This document shows positions 1 through 15,000 of a DNA stretch of 64,000 nucleotides, piece after piece. The notes beneath the pieces are model-generated. The model had not been told where the DNA came from and searched no databases. It saw nothing but the letters and a program-made list of their open reading frames with translations. Within the stretch, counting starts at the first letter, position 1, and every line of letters begins with the position of its first letter. This DNA is from Takakia lepidozioides (taxonomy: Eukaryota; Streptophyta; Takakiopsida; Takakiales; Takakiaceae). The stretch is from assembly GCA_030704615.1 (NCBI GenBank), contig CM060733.1, positions 46,562,001 through 46,626,000 on the forward strand. The letters are read 5' to 3'. The position numbers and the translations under genes are program-made.

Positions 1-3000
1 CTTCTTGGAATGCTCCTTGTATAGGTATTTAGGTTTAAAGACCAGAGTTTCCTAGCAGCTGACCTTCACGTGGTGCTCTGGCTTCATGCAGTGTTGTAGG
101 CCTGATTTTCCAGTGCTTTCTTTGTTTGGTATAAAGTACCACTTCATTTCATTCCTTCCTTCCTTCCTCAAAAGAACTCCAAGAACTAAGAGATGCCCAC
201 TAGTTGTGGGATGTGCATTCTAAATACCCCAAAATTGGTTGGATTATCTTTAGTGTAGCTAAATCCATGTGCATGTGATGATCACAGGGAGGAGATGCTG
301 TAGAGATATTGCTCAGGCAAGGTCAGTTTTTGGCAGGGAGCGACAGTGATAGTCAAAGTCTTCAGGTCCATGCTAACAGGCCACAAAAGGGTGGCAGGAG
401 GGAGTTTTGTGAGTGTACCTTAAATGTCAACGGTATGCCCGAAATTGCTATTGACCCATTGGCAGTCTGAGTTGTTATGATCACAGCGGTGTGCTGTCCG
501 ACTGTAGTATTTGGGCTGGGTAGTATTTGAGCTGAGCACAAGTTGGCTCCAACTGCCACACCTGAAAATTCAGCACCATTCAACATTGGGTTAAGTTGGA
601 AAAAAATTTAGAGATGTATATCAATCATATTGTCCTTGCTAGAGTTACTTTATGGAAATTTTCCTTGTATCTTGATCCACTATCTGTTCCGTGAAAACCA
701 ATCCTCACAGAAGTCTTCCATATGAGGATCAGAAATGCTTGGCAGCTTATCTGCACGTAGTTTGACACTCGGGCAATCCCTCGAGCAGTAGTTGCTTTTG
801 GGCTGCTTCTGGCTTCACGCTGTCTTTTATTCTCTTTCTTGTTTTTTGTTTCCCTTTTGTCCAATAAGCTCTTTGAACTTTCTGCGGAGTTTATCAAGTC
901 CCATTTCATTTCACTTCTTACGGGTGAATAGGTCATGGGTACGGTCTGTGGGAGAGCCACGTTTGTCTAGGAGGAAACCGTCGACGTCATGCCCCAGCAC
1001 CACCTGCCCCATTTGGACAGCTAAAAATGGTGGATGTGGTGGTTCACTTTTGGGCAGTATGCCTTTGGTACATCAGGAATAAATTCAGTACCTTGGCCCG
1101 CCCATTCAAGCTGAACTAGTACCACCACCTTACCCTAAGTACATTCTTCTCCAGTTTTGTTTACATACACAACTTATAAGCTAAGAAATATGTGCATCAG
1201 TCACTGACAGCCTTCAGTAACTTTAGAGAAAACGAAGATTCTACATCAAAATGAAAGGGTTTGCAAACCTAAAATGTGATGAAATCACTACTGAAAATGC
1301 AAAAATCTCCAGAAGTGCCAAAGCGTACCAGTGATGCCGTAAGAGAAAATAAAAGGCGACCCTGAAATGTTGACATTGGAGGAGTCCATAACATACAGAA
1401 GATATTGCCCAGGGTTTTGTAGGCTGAAAGTCACTTGCTGAAATTGATTCGACCCATTTCCAAATGCAGAATAAGTCATATCAGGCGTTGAGACAGGGTT
1501 CCCCAAATTGGTCTTGTCATATACCTGGGCGAAGAAGCTAGGAGCTGTGCTTGTCAACTGTGAGAACATACTCCCTTGTGAGGAATTTCCACCAGTATAC
1601 ACAGGATTTCCACAGGCGTCTCTTTGATCTATCAAAAAGGTAGCCCGGGTGCCAGCCCTAAAGAAGGGCACACCTTCTCGCCAATTCCCTTTGCAATTTG
1701 ATGTGAAGATTGGGCCTAGAAATTCGAACAAAGGACCAATAATCAACCAGGCACATAGCGAGAGATCCTCTAATAGCGCAAACTGTATTTCTGACTATTG
1801 CAATTGCTGAGTACACAGTGATGCTTGAACAGGTTGCACAAAATACCATGGGGGTAAAATGATGGTTTCTTCCCAGTGAAAGTGTGTTGAATGTTTGTCT
1901 TGACCCAGGATGTATTTCAGCCGAAGACCTACAAACAGTGCAAGAACATGGAAGGTGCCTGCAAGGTCTATTGGGTGAGAGGCTCTATACCAAGCTGAGG
2001 TGGTGAAACACCAGCCCTAGCTCACCCGTTCTGCTTTTACCACACAGGATGTGTGTTGATCTTACTTCTTTTCTTGGCTTAAAGTCTGTGATCATCTCTA
2101 ACTGAAAGTTTTCATACTTACATTTCATACTTTCATACTTACTAGGCACTCCTGACAACTGTATCAGCCAATTTGAATCACACTGTACATTTATTTCTTG
2201 ACTTCCCTCGGATCCTGCACCTTTTCTCAGCTGCAAGTAAAAGAACAAAACCAATGATGTTGAAAACATCCAAGACAACAAACCTGGCACAACATTGATT
2301 GAGAACGGACTTCCTGGAATATCCTTGCCCCCAGCTACTACGACAATCCGCATCAGATATGGCACTGGCCATGCCTTGCATGTTGTGAACTTGACCAGCA
2401 ATGTACCAGTCCCATTAATGGACACCATGGGTGCCTGGTCCAATGGTGGGGTGAAGATGATAGAAAAAGTGGAAGGATCAGCTGGAAGTGAGTTGTTGAA
2501 GGCATCAAAACTTTGTATAATGACACTGAAATTGTCACCCGCAGTTCCCCCTTGGAGACCAGAGCCAGTAATTTGAACTCCCGATACAGACAATGGCCCT
2601 GCCAGCAACAGAGTTCAGCTGCTCATGCTTCAATCTCAATGCCCTGCAATGCAAATCCTTGTCACCTCTGCTAGCCCATACAGTTCTAGCTGTTACTAGT
2701 TTTAGTGGTAGCTTGTTTCCAAGGGGTGCTTGGTCTCACCCTAGGACATTAACCAACAAGTTTCGAATGAGGACTGCCTTCCTGCATGTGCACTAAAGAC
2801 ACTGTGGTCAGCAAATTTGATTTAAACAGATAGAACGTCTACGACTAACACATGTCAACTACCACACAGCGACCCCAAGGGTTTCTTGGGTCTTTGCTCT
2901 CTCAAACCGTCCTTCCTTTTCTTATCCTGGTATATCTTCAATTCCAGTTTGCTGCTGAACTTTCTGAGCACTGGCAGCATGAGGGAAGAAGGCCACCGGT

Positions 3001-6000
3001 AGTGGCCCATTTATTAGTACGGTGATGAGCAGTAAACTGTTCTGCCGGTACTCACAATCCATCCCCAATGGTCACAAATTTCCTGATTAGTAGATGTGGG
3101 GATCGTAAATCTGGTGCTCAAGACAATGGAAGTTTCAAACACACCAGCTCTACATAGGAAAGCAAACGGAGATCCATTGATGTAGGTTCCATTCGAGTCA
3201 GAAACATTCAACTGGAACTGCCCGCTCTGTGAAGCAATAAATTGGACCTGTTGCTTTGCTGCAGACATCAGATCAGATTGCCATGACATGCCAGACATAT
3301 TCACAGGTGTACCTAAAGCACTTACTGAGAGCACCATTACAGTAAAGTTGAATGGGGGATCTGATTGAACAGGGTTCATGAATGAATCACACTGTGTGAT
3401 GACAAAAGTTGCGACATCGCCTATTGTAAAACTGTTCACACCATTCAACCAGTTGCCGCTACAGTTGGGTGTGGATATAGGCCCTGCATCAAGTCACTCA
3501 ATACTCAGGTTTGGGACTGGAATATAAAGAAAGAAATGAAATGAAATGAAATGGTACTTTATAACATTCGCGGAAAGCTCAAAGAGCTTATGGAACAAAA
3601 TGGACAAAAACAAGAGAGAGGAAACAAAATCAGAGCCAATAAACAGCCCAAAAGCAACTACTGCTCAAGGGATTGCATAAGGGTGAAGGCCTCGTGCAGG
3701 TAAGCTGCCAAGCATTTCCAATCCTCATAGTGGAAGACTTCAGTGAGAGATTGAGTTCCGCGGAATAGACAGTGGAATCTCCCACGGATCTCATAATATA
3801 GAGGGCATTAAAAGAAGAAGTGTTCTTCAGTTTCAATTTCCTGTTTGCGCTGGTGCAAGCTGGGCATAGGCGGTCCTCCCGTTGCAGGTTTTCCCATCTG
3901 CCAGTCTCTATCCGTAGAAAGAAAGAAAGTGATAATCTAAGAATTGCAAAGGGGACATGGATCCTGAAGCCAGCGCTGTCCTGTAGTTACAGTGCCTCAG
4001 GCAGGTAAGGTATGAAGCAATTCTGGGCTCCATAACTGAGACCTCTGACAAGGAAGAGCAACCTCTCAAATGATAGTTAGTATCGCCCTATGATCTCATG
4101 ATATCCAAATAATGAACTCTAAAATTGCCCAAATCCTGGTGAAGGATGTGGTAAACAAGTCAGATCAGCCATGAGGATATGGGAAAAAATACTCCATACC
4201 CTTTTCTTCCGACTGTTGACAATGACATATCATTGATTTGCACCATACCTGTGAGATATTGTCAGTGGTTGCGTTCCAGCCCACCAGGATGCACAAACTC
4301 AACTCAAACAACTGACTATAATCTGGGTACAGGCAGTTCAGTTATACTGTGCATGCTGGCATCAACCTCAAAGGTATGAAGTTCATTCCAGCACTGCTAC
4401 TGGAGTCCTCTAGATAGACAAACTGAGATAAATGTGGATGGGTGAATGTCAGTCACACTCTCCAACAGTACAGGCCGTAGTCTCTGAATTGAGAGAACAC
4501 TAAGGAATGTAGTACATCACACGAGACCCAGAGGCCTATGGACACATTGGAGCTGCAAAAGAAACTGAAAGAACATGTCAAAAAATGAATCTTGAGTTTC
4601 TCACCTCCATAAACAATTATATAGCAGGCAAGAAAAGCAGGATACTTGCTCATGGAGGCCACTCACCAGGAGAAACAGTAAATGAGAGTGGAGAATTTGA
4701 AATGTTGGTAACACCATTCCCAATTACTAAGTTGTACATGCCTGCCAACGTGGGAGAGAAAGTGATAAATTGGGTTCCAGAACTATTCGTGGACGTCCCA
4801 GTTATATTGACCATGGGAAGTGCTCCTCCCGACATAGGGGTCAGTTGGGTGGAAAAAGTGAAGCTGTTGTTGGAAGGATTATTGTAGGCATCTGTTAGCG
4901 CAACTGCAAGGGTGACATTGGCCCCCGCATAAAATGTTGGAACTGTAGCTGTAATGTTCAGCCAAGAAGCTGTGCATGCTGCCATAGAAACAGAACCTGA
5001 CAGAGGTTCTGAAAATTAGTTGAACCAACAAAGAGCTCCAACAACCAATTTAAGAAAGGAACAATATGGTGACTACTACACAGGTCACAAGAGATTACAT
5101 GTCAATGAACATTTATCTGTTTGTCACTCGACAAGATATTTACCAAAAGTTGAATGCCTAAAAGTTCTGAATCAATGAGTGGAAATCCTGACATTTTTAG
5201 AGAGATGCAGTATCTTGAGGATGCCCCTGAGGGGTTATCCATCCTCATCAGATTCAATATTTCAACATTTGTCTCCATCAGAACTCCAGACATTGGCATC
5301 GCACTCCTGTTTCCCATGCGATTCATACTTAGAGCAGTTCAACTGCATACTAGTATCCTTTGCTATGATACAAATTTTTCCTAGATGTACGTTCATAATA
5401 CTTACCCTGAGCATACCTGGAAGCACAGTAAATTGAAATGGGGAATTGGAGATCGTCATAGAGCCTTGCCCCACGTACATATAGTAGTAGTCAGCGACAA
5501 AGATAGTAAACATGAATTGTAGACTTCCATTGGGATTCATGCTGTATCTAGTAATATTAGTTTGCACAGTCATTCCAGAACTAGATAGAATAGATACGTC
5601 CCACGAAAAATTGGTTGTGCTGCCTCCTGAGGTCGCAGGACTGATTTGGTTTCCATAGGCATCTATTAAGAAAGTGAGAAAATAAGCGGGACTTCCAGCA
5701 CTGGTAGTGTTTACCCCAAGTAACCAGTTCCCAGTGCAATTAGGCACTGAAACATCACCTGAGAAGTATAATTATGCATTTCAGACTTTGCTAAAGAGAG
5801 CAAATGATTTTAGGAGCTCGGTCTTCTGTTTAGTAACCAACCCTTATGAGAGAATCTCCAATGCACGTTGTCATGAATGTCATCCACATCATCTCCTCTT
5901 CACCAGGTTCAGTTCCTTGTGTGCTTAAGGATGTGCTTAACCTCAGCCACTCATACGAGCACAATGGGCAAGTCCTCTTGAAGACTAAACATCATTCACA

Positions 6001-9000
6001 GCTTAATGACCAAGCTAACAAACTTTGACCTACTCTTGTTTGTGTGTATGTGCGTGTGCGAGACACCCGACTCAAAAATACAAACAAGATTACAGAGGGT
6101 CAAGCATTGCTTTGAGGCTCAGAGATAGCCAGACATTCTGATAACACACAAGCCGACATGTCACTGTGTGTGGTAAGATGCTAGTATGTCAGTGCAATTC
6201 GCAAACGTATATACCCAGTGCATTTTTTCAGCAACTTCAATTGAATGAATGGTAGCATGCTTACCAGCGAGCACGTTGAAAGGAAAGGGAGACTTTGATA
6301 TGCTGCTCATCCACACCGTAACCTGGAGGTTAAACTGACCGATCAAAGTGGGCGTAAAAACGAGTAACTGCTTCCCAGATAGGGCAGAACTGGATGTGTT
6401 GGAAACAGGTGTAGGCGGAAGTGTTCGACTATCTCCATAGAGGCCACTCACATTCCCCTGCAAATATGAAGGGGGTGTAAAAATTGTATTGCCATAGCCA
6501 TCCCTCAAAGTCACAACAAGTGTTGCGTCGGTCCCTGCTTTAAATGTGCTCCCATATAGCCACTGTCCATCACATGTCACTGCTGATGCGGGACCTGAAA
6601 AAGAAAGACCCGCCATGTTACTCAAAGGGATCTTTGATTTTGATACTCGATGACCCTAATAACCACTCGCTTTGCATCATATACTTCGCATCTGTTTGTG
6701 TCTGTAAACATGACAAAAGAGTAGAAACCAATGTAGCAGTGCAATAGATCCTTGAAAAAGTTTAGGGGAAGGAGGAACCCGATTATGCGCGGCTGAGGAA
6801 CCTGTAGGAATCTAGATTCTATGAATGAAAACTAATGGAATTGATCCTGAGAATGTACTCATAAGACTTTGTTTGCCAATTCATCCTGAGAGGCAGATGC
6901 AGAGGTGTTCTGGGATAGTAACCTATTTCTATGCAGTAATCTGTCTGCATGCTCGTCCCTCGGGTCCTTCGAACTCCCACTGTGCCAAGAAGATTCTTTC
7001 TCTCTATAAACGTTATAAAGCACCATTTCATTTCATTTCATTTCTCTATGTCTGGCAAGGGCAAAGCTCTGGGGCTCACTAAATTTTTCCACTGCAGAGG
7101 GGTCAACTCGGAGGTTAAGAAAACCATGCTTTGTCGCGTTATCAGACCTGCCTTGGAGTACGGATCTGCTATATGGGTTGATAACTCCAACCAGGCTAAG
7201 TCTCTAGAATCCATTCAAGTGGGGGTGCTTAAGGAGTGTATGTCAGCATGCTCCAAAACAGCCAATGTGGCTGTTCGGGGTGAGTTTGGCATTCCGACCT
7301 TAAGCTCCCGACGAGATGAATTCAAGGTCAGATGGTGGGGTCAGCTGCAACATACGCCCAACACCAGATATCCTAAATTAATCGACTCTATATCTTGGAA
7401 ACAGGACCGCCCTGTCAAACAGGCTAAGTCCTGGCAGAAGAGAGTAGAAGAGATCCTCAAGGACCTGGACCTGGATCCGCAAGTCTTGACCCTGCTGGAT
7501 AAATCTGACTTAGAGGCTGTAGTGTCCTCAGCCATGTCTGTTGCCATGAGATTGTCTGATGAAAATGAAGTTAGGCAGAAAACTTCCCTGAACTTGTTTC
7601 CAGTCTGTGACATGGGGGAGGACATCTTGGATGACCTCAAGGGTCACTCTCGGCACTAGACTGAAATTTAAACTCAGGGCAGGAAGCCTACCTTTGAACA
7701 GCAAACAGAAGCAGAGAGGAAAGGGAGAGTGCAATTGCCCGTTGTGTGGGCAATCTGAAGACAGTATTCATTTTCTGATACACTGTCCGGGGTTCTCTCA
7801 CCAAAGAGACGCTCTCTTCAAATCTATTAAGGGAATTGTGCCTGTACCCCTGTTTACCAACTTTGAAAGTCTCGAGGCTGAGCCAAAAGCCCAGGCCCTC
7901 CTGAGGCCTAGTTTTTGGGCAAATCACACACAGCAGATTGATGCTTGTGTGAAGGGATTTCTAGAGGATATCTGGAAAACCCGGATTAATTCTTTATATG
8001 GAGGTAAGTCTTACTACCAACGTCAGCCCCTGACAGAGCTAGGTTCTGTCCCTTTTGTTCCCGCTCAAACTGGGCGCGGGGTCAATGGCCACAAGGCTAC
8101 GGCAAACAACGTCTTATGAGTACAATCTCTATGTCTGGAACTTCGTCTACGATGGCCATCTGCCCTTTTAAGTTCTTTCTTGATGTTTGTTTTCTTTGTT
8201 GCACTCTTAGCTTTGGGCGAAATGTGATTTGTCTTCCTCCCCCTCTGCATGTGTCTCGCAAAGGAAAGAAAGATGCATCTCCGATTGAAGTTGCATCCGA
8301 CCGAGTAAGTCACCTTACGGAGCCCCGGTGCTATTTGCAGACAAGAAGGATGGGACGCTGCGGATGTGTGTCGATTACATGGCTCTGAATAAGGTGACTA
8401 TCAAAAACCGGTACCCTTTGCCAAGGATCGACGACCTTACAACCGTCTGGCAATTCCAAGAACCTTTGAAAGAATTGTTTGGACAATCTTTCTTCCTTCG
8501 TTCCACAGGGAATTTGATTCACTTCAAATTCTTTAATCCTCCAACCACCATGATCCCACCAGATGCCTGTCACATCTGGTTGTTCATGACTCAGTTCCCC
8601 AGTATGGTCGCCAAATGTCACACGGCTTTTACTCACCCATCCCTTCGCTATCCGAGGGGGAAACTCCAAGATAGAAGAGTTGGATATCTCTAAGCATTCA
8701 GCCCGCGTGAAACAATCAGTCATGACCTGCAACTAGTGAATCATTGTTGGGTTTCCAATTATCAAAGTATCTTTGAAGACTACATGCTGTTTGTTATTTT
8801 ACCCTTCGACTGCTTCAATCCTTCAACTCCTTCAGTTCTTAGAAGCTTTTCTAGTTTTCTCTAGTTGTTCTAGTGCGTCCCATACACCATCTTGGCCTCA
8901 CCCCCTTCTTTGTTCTCTCTGTTTCTTGTGGATGTTATATGTTTCTTTCCTTCCCATTAGCTCTTTGAGGTTCCAGTGGAAGTTCAGTTTCGTTGCTTTT

Positions 9001-12000
9001 GGGCTGCTTATGTCTTTTATTCTCTTTCATGTTTCTTGTTTTTTCGTCTCATAAGCTCTTTGAGCTTCCTGCAGACCTTGTAAAGTTCCTTCTCCTTTCA
9101 TTTATTCCATGGAATGCAAGACTGCTAGACGTCTTTACTACATACCAATTCTTCTCCAGAGTCCACTAATCTTGCTCTTAAGCACTATAAGTCCCTCATT
9201 AGATCCAAAAAGAGAGCCTACACTATCAAGTTGCAATCTTCTTTCCTTGCTTAAATCAGATTTTCTCCTCGTTCTTTTTGGTCCCTCCTTAAACCTCATA
9301 GAGACCCTCCCCCAATCACTGACATTCACGTCTGGCATGAGTATGCACAAATTCATCAAGCATGCTGCACCTACTTTAACCCCTTTTATAGCTAACCTCT
9401 TCAATGAGGTGGTGCAACGGGGCTTTCCCACAGAGTGGACAAAGAGCATCATCCACCCACTCTTCAAGAGCGGTGACAGGCTCGCACCGACCAACTATCG
9501 TACTATCATGGTGTCCTCGGTACTTGCTAAACTATTTGGGGCAGTAGTGGCCATGGAACTGGATGATTGGGCTGAGTCCTCTCGCATTCGTGCTGAGGGA
9601 CAGGCTGGTTTCCGTCGCAACAGATCCACTATTGACCACATCTTCACTCTTCAGGTTATGGTGGAAAGTGCACGCTATGACAAAAGAATGGTCTATGTTT
9701 GCTTCGTGGACTTTCACAAAGCCTTTGATTCAGTTCCTCGGGACCTTCTCTTCCAACGGCTCCATAGAGTGGAAGTCCCTCCAGACATCCTTTGTGCCAT
9801 CTCTTCTATGTATGAGATTGTCACTGGCATGGTCCACGTCGCTGGTGAGTTCTCAGCCGAAGTCCACAGCAACATTGGAGTCAAACAGGGCTGCCTCCTT
9901 TCACCTACCCTGTTCGGGATCTACATTGACGCTTTGGAGAATTACATATCAAAAAACCATGGGGTTGGGGTACCATTGGATGGGGGACCAACGCAATCAG
10001 ATCTCCTCTACGCTGATGATGTTGCCCTTTTCGCACTATCCCCGGTCTTCCTGCAACGCCATCTCAAAATTTTGGAACAGTTCTGCAAAGACTATGGGAT
10101 GCAAGTCAATCTTAGCAAGACCAAGATCATGGTCTTCAATGGCCAGGCTGATCGTAGATTCAGCTTCAACCAGCAAGAAATTGAGATTGTGAAATCATAC
10201 CGATACCTGGGTCTGGTTATCCACTCCCCCAAGTTTCACTTTGCAGCCACTGCCTTGGACAGATTGACTAAAGGTAAGGCGGCCTCCATCCGCCTTCAGG
10301 CCAAATGCAAGCAAATACATCTGCGTCATCCCCCAACCAAAAAGTGGCTGTTTGACACTGTCGTCAGCCCTGCTACCATCTATGGTTGTGAGTTCTGGGC
10401 ACCTGGTGTCCCTGTCTCCTGGTGGGAAAAGAATTTGGAGCCATTACAGTCATCTTTTCTCCAAGCAATGCTTGGCACCAGGAGCACAACTCCATCTCAG
10501 ATCCTAGGGGCAGAGTTCGCATGTGTACCATTGCAATCCGAGGCCCTCTTCCGGCTTACAATCTTTCTCCATAGATTACAGGCCCTTCCACCCAAGGGGC
10601 TCGTGGCAAGGGCCCTCACAACATCTATGAGGCTCAAAGCTGCAGGTTTCAGGAACTCCTGGTATGCTCGAGTGGACAGTTTATTTCAACGTAACGGACT
10701 TTCTACTGCTTTCCTATTACCAATGAACCCAGATGAGGTGGACATCACGTCCAGACATGACCGCAACAGACTCATTAGGAGAGAGCTTATGGAATTACAT
10801 GTCCAGAGAACTTGGAGGCTACCCAATCTCACAACAAAGCTCCACTTCTATCGAGAGACATTCTTGGTGCTCCACGACAATAGAATCTTGAGACCAAATC
10901 ACCTTTCAGCATCCTTATCTCCTTCCCTCCTGAGGACATTGGGGCGGTTCAGGGTGGGTTCCCAAAACCTACGGATAGAGACTGGCAGATGGGAAAACCT
11001 GCAACGGGAGGACCGCCTATGTCCAGCTTGCATAGGGCGCAGCCAGGAAATCGAAACTGAAGCACACTTCTTCTACTGCCCTCTATACTACGAGATCCGT
11101 GGGAGATTCCACTGTTTATTCAGTGGATCCCAAACTCTCACTGATGTCTTCCTCTATGAGGATCAAAAATGCTTGGCAGCCTACCTGCACGAGGCCTTCA
11201 CCCTTCGACATTCGCTAGAACATTAATTGTGGTTTCTGGACTTGTTCCTCTCTCATGTTTCCATTTTGTCCCATAAGCTCTATGAGCTTTCCGCGGACGT
11301 TATAAAGTACCATTTCATTTCATTTCCTTCCTTTCTTTCTTTCTTTCTTTCTAAGTTTCTCTGTTTCCTCCTTCTTGTGCTCCCGATTTGTTTGGCCTTG
11401 GGTTTGTCTCTCGTTTCTCTCTCGCGCGCGCGCGGCATTACGTCGGCGCTGCGCTCACGGGCGTTGGCGCGCTAGCGCCATCTCCACCACTCCATGACGT
11501 CCAAACGCCAAAGGACGGCTGCCGACGAGGTAGACTACCCGTCTCCCTCACGTCGACCTGATTCCCCTCTGCTTCTTCTTCCTGCCCTTGTCTCTCATCA
11601 AGCCTCTCCTTTGCGTCAGTACTCCACAAGGAGTGCTGATGTTCAAACGCTTCGGGACCAAATCTCCATCTTACAAACGAAATGCATCTCGGAGGAGACT
11701 CTGCAGCAAGTGCTCGCTGCCCGTGACAATGACTCGGAGGAGCGGTTGGCTTCCCTAGACAAAGACTGGGAGACGCGGATGGCTTCCCTTAACAAAATTT
11801 GGGAAAAGCACATGGATTCCTTGGACAAAGATTGGCAGAACGCATGACTTCCTTGGACAAAGATTGGCAGAAGTGCATGACAGACAGATACACAGACTTG
11901 GAGAACAATATGCGAGTTCAGGATAACGTTTTGCGGGCCTCTCTTCAGGAGTGCACTAGCAAACTTCAAGGTCTGGCGAAACATCTCAATGACAAATCCA

Positions 12001-15000
12001 CACATACGCGTCTTTCAAAACTTGAAGGCGAAGTGAAGACCTTCACAGAGAAGAGCCTCCCAGATCCCCTCTCAGCAAGCATCCATCTGCAGGTGGAATC
12101 CCTTAGCAAAGAGCTGGAAACACACAGAACTGCGACGTCTACAATGGCTCGGGAGCTCCAAGCTCACAAGGCAGAGGCCTCCTCCTGGGCTAATATAGTT
12201 AAGGGGAGCACATCCAACAACAGTCCTCACTCTCTGGAGGAGACAGTCTCGGCTACCTTGCCAGAGGAACAACAACGGGCTTTCAAAGCCCTTAACATCA
12301 GGGTCACTGGGAAGCTAGGGGGCCTTGCTGAGGGGGACCCTCTTGACGCTGCCACCAGCCTTATTCAGCAAAACCTTGCTCTCCCACGGGGCGCGAGTGG
12401 CATTGAAAGGGCTTGGCGTGCAGGATCTTCAGAGCACAAAGTCCTCTTCATTAGATTCAAGGACAAGGGTGCTCGGGATAGAGTCCTCAGGCAGAGGCCT
12501 CAATTGAGAGGTCAGGGTATGTACCTCAACGATGACTTGACCCTTTGCAATACAACGCCATGCGGGCGCAACTCTTGCAGGTTAAGCAAGCTCGAGCTCA
12601 AGGGCACTATGCCGTGTACCGAGATGGGAGGGTAATTGTCCGGGAGCACGAACGTCGCCCCTCTAGCTCTAAATAGGGGTTGGGGCACCATGAGACCAAC
12701 GCACGCTCACATCTACGCATTGGCTCATGGAACTATAATGGCTCGTTGTGGAGCCACCCTCAAGGGCTTCTAGATATTCTTTCCAAGTGTGATGTTCTTT
12801 TTCTTTTGGAAACTCATGCGTATGAAGGAAAGGACCCCCCTTTATTCTCGGGTATAGCTTTCAGTCAGTGATTCGTCCACGTACAGGTCTCAAAGGATCT
12901 GGAGGTGTGGCTTGTTACTTTGCTGACTGGCTTCTCCCACTTATCTCCTTCCCATACAAAGACCCACTGGCAAGGTACATTTGGTGTCACATCAAAGGCT
13001 ACAACATCCTGCTGGCGGGATGTTATTTTGCTCCGGCCGCATCTCCACACAGCGGCCTACATATTCGAACAGATTCACCATATGTTCCATAGGAAGACGA
13101 TATGGCCCGTCTCCGTACCCCACAAATGGACATTTTCTTGGTTTGAGATTTCAACGCCCGTACAGGATCACTACAGGCCCCCACCTTCGACCACACAGAT
13201 CCTCTACACATCCAACGCTCGCATACGGAATTGGAGAGGCAAAGTGCAAATTCCTCTTGCGAAATCACAAGTTACGGTCACCATCTACTCAAGTTTTGTG
13301 AAACTCAGGGGCTATCCATTTACAATGGAACAACCAACTTCAAATCCTCCAGCCAGTTCACTTGCCACACGTACAAGGGCCAAAGCGTGGTTGACTATCA
13401 CTTGGGGAGCCCCAACAAGCCTGATAGAATAAGCTCCTTTTACATCACGAGGTACCCGGATTCTGATCACTCTTGCCTTTCCTTTGCATTTCCTTCCATC
13501 TCCCTCCCCGTGAGGATCCCCTCTGCGTCTCTTCCCTTACACCCACTTATCCACTTTAATACCCCTTTCTCTCACTTACACGACGCCGAGTATGAAACAT
13601 ACCTAGCGTCAACCCTCCCTTCCATTCTACATCTATCATCTCCTAACGACAAGGCTACACATCTTCCTCAAGCCCTTTGGGACTCAGCCCTGCGATCCTT
13701 TCCCGTCACCCTTCCATCTACCTCCTCACCCTTCTCCACTCGTCGTTACGCACCATTTTATGATGAGGAATGCAAGACTGCTAGACGTCGCATCAAATTT
13801 TTACTACTTGATACCAATTCTTCTCCAGAGTCCACTAATCTTGCTCTTAAGCACTATAAGTCCCTCATTAGATCCAAAAAGCAAGCCTACACTATCAAGT
13901 TGCAATCTTCTTTCCTTGCTAAAATCAGATTTTCTCCTCGATCTTTTTGGTCCCTCCTTAAACCTCATAGAGATCCCCCCCCAATCACTGACATTCATGT
14001 CTGGCATGAGTATGCACAGTCTTTGTACCATTCCCCAACCCAAACTCCTTCTCCTATAACCTCTAAAACCCTTCACTTCTCTCTCTTTACTACAGCCAAT
14101 GTCAGTAAGGCAATCAAGAAGCTGCAAAATGGCAGAGCAGTGGACATTTCAGGACTTCAGAGTGAATTCATCAAGCATGCTGCACCTACTTTAGCCCCTT
14201 TTATAGCTAACCTCTTCAATGAGGTGGTGCAACGGGGCTTTCCAACAGAGTGGACAAAGAGCATCATCCACCCACTTTTTAAGAGCGGTGACAGGCTCGC
14301 ACCGACAAACTATCGTACTATCATGGTGTCCTCATTACTTGCTAAACTGTTTGGGGCAGTAGTGGCCATGGAACTGGATGATTGGGCTGAGTCCTCTCGC
14401 ATTCGTGCTGAGGGACAGGCTGGTTTCTGTCGAAACCGATCCACTATTGACCACATCTTCACTCTTCAAGTTATGGTGGAAAGTGCACGCTATGACAAAA
14501 GAATGGTCTATGTTTGCTTCGTGGACTTTCAAAACGCCTTTGATTCAGTTCCTCGGGACCTTCTCTTCCAACGGCTCCATAGAGTGGAAGTCCCTCCAGA
14601 CATCCTTTGTGCCATCTCTTCTATGTATGAGATTGTCACTGGCATGGTCACGTCGCTGGTGAATTCTCAGCCGAGATCCACAGCAACATTGGAGTCAAAC
14701 AGGGCTGCCCCCTTTCACCTACCCTGTTCGGGATCTACATTGACGCCTTGGAGAATTACATATCAAAAAACCATGGGGTTGGGGTCCCATTGGATGGGGG
14801 ACCAACCCAATCAGATCTCCTCTATGCAGATGATGTTGCCCTTTTGGCACAATCCCCGGTCTTTCTGCAACGCCATCTCAAAATTTTGGAACAGTTCTGC
14901 AGAGACTATGGGATGCAGGTCAATCTTAGCAAGACCAAGATCATGGTCTTCAATGGCCAGGCTGATCGTAGATTCATCTTCAACCAGCAGGAAATTGAGA

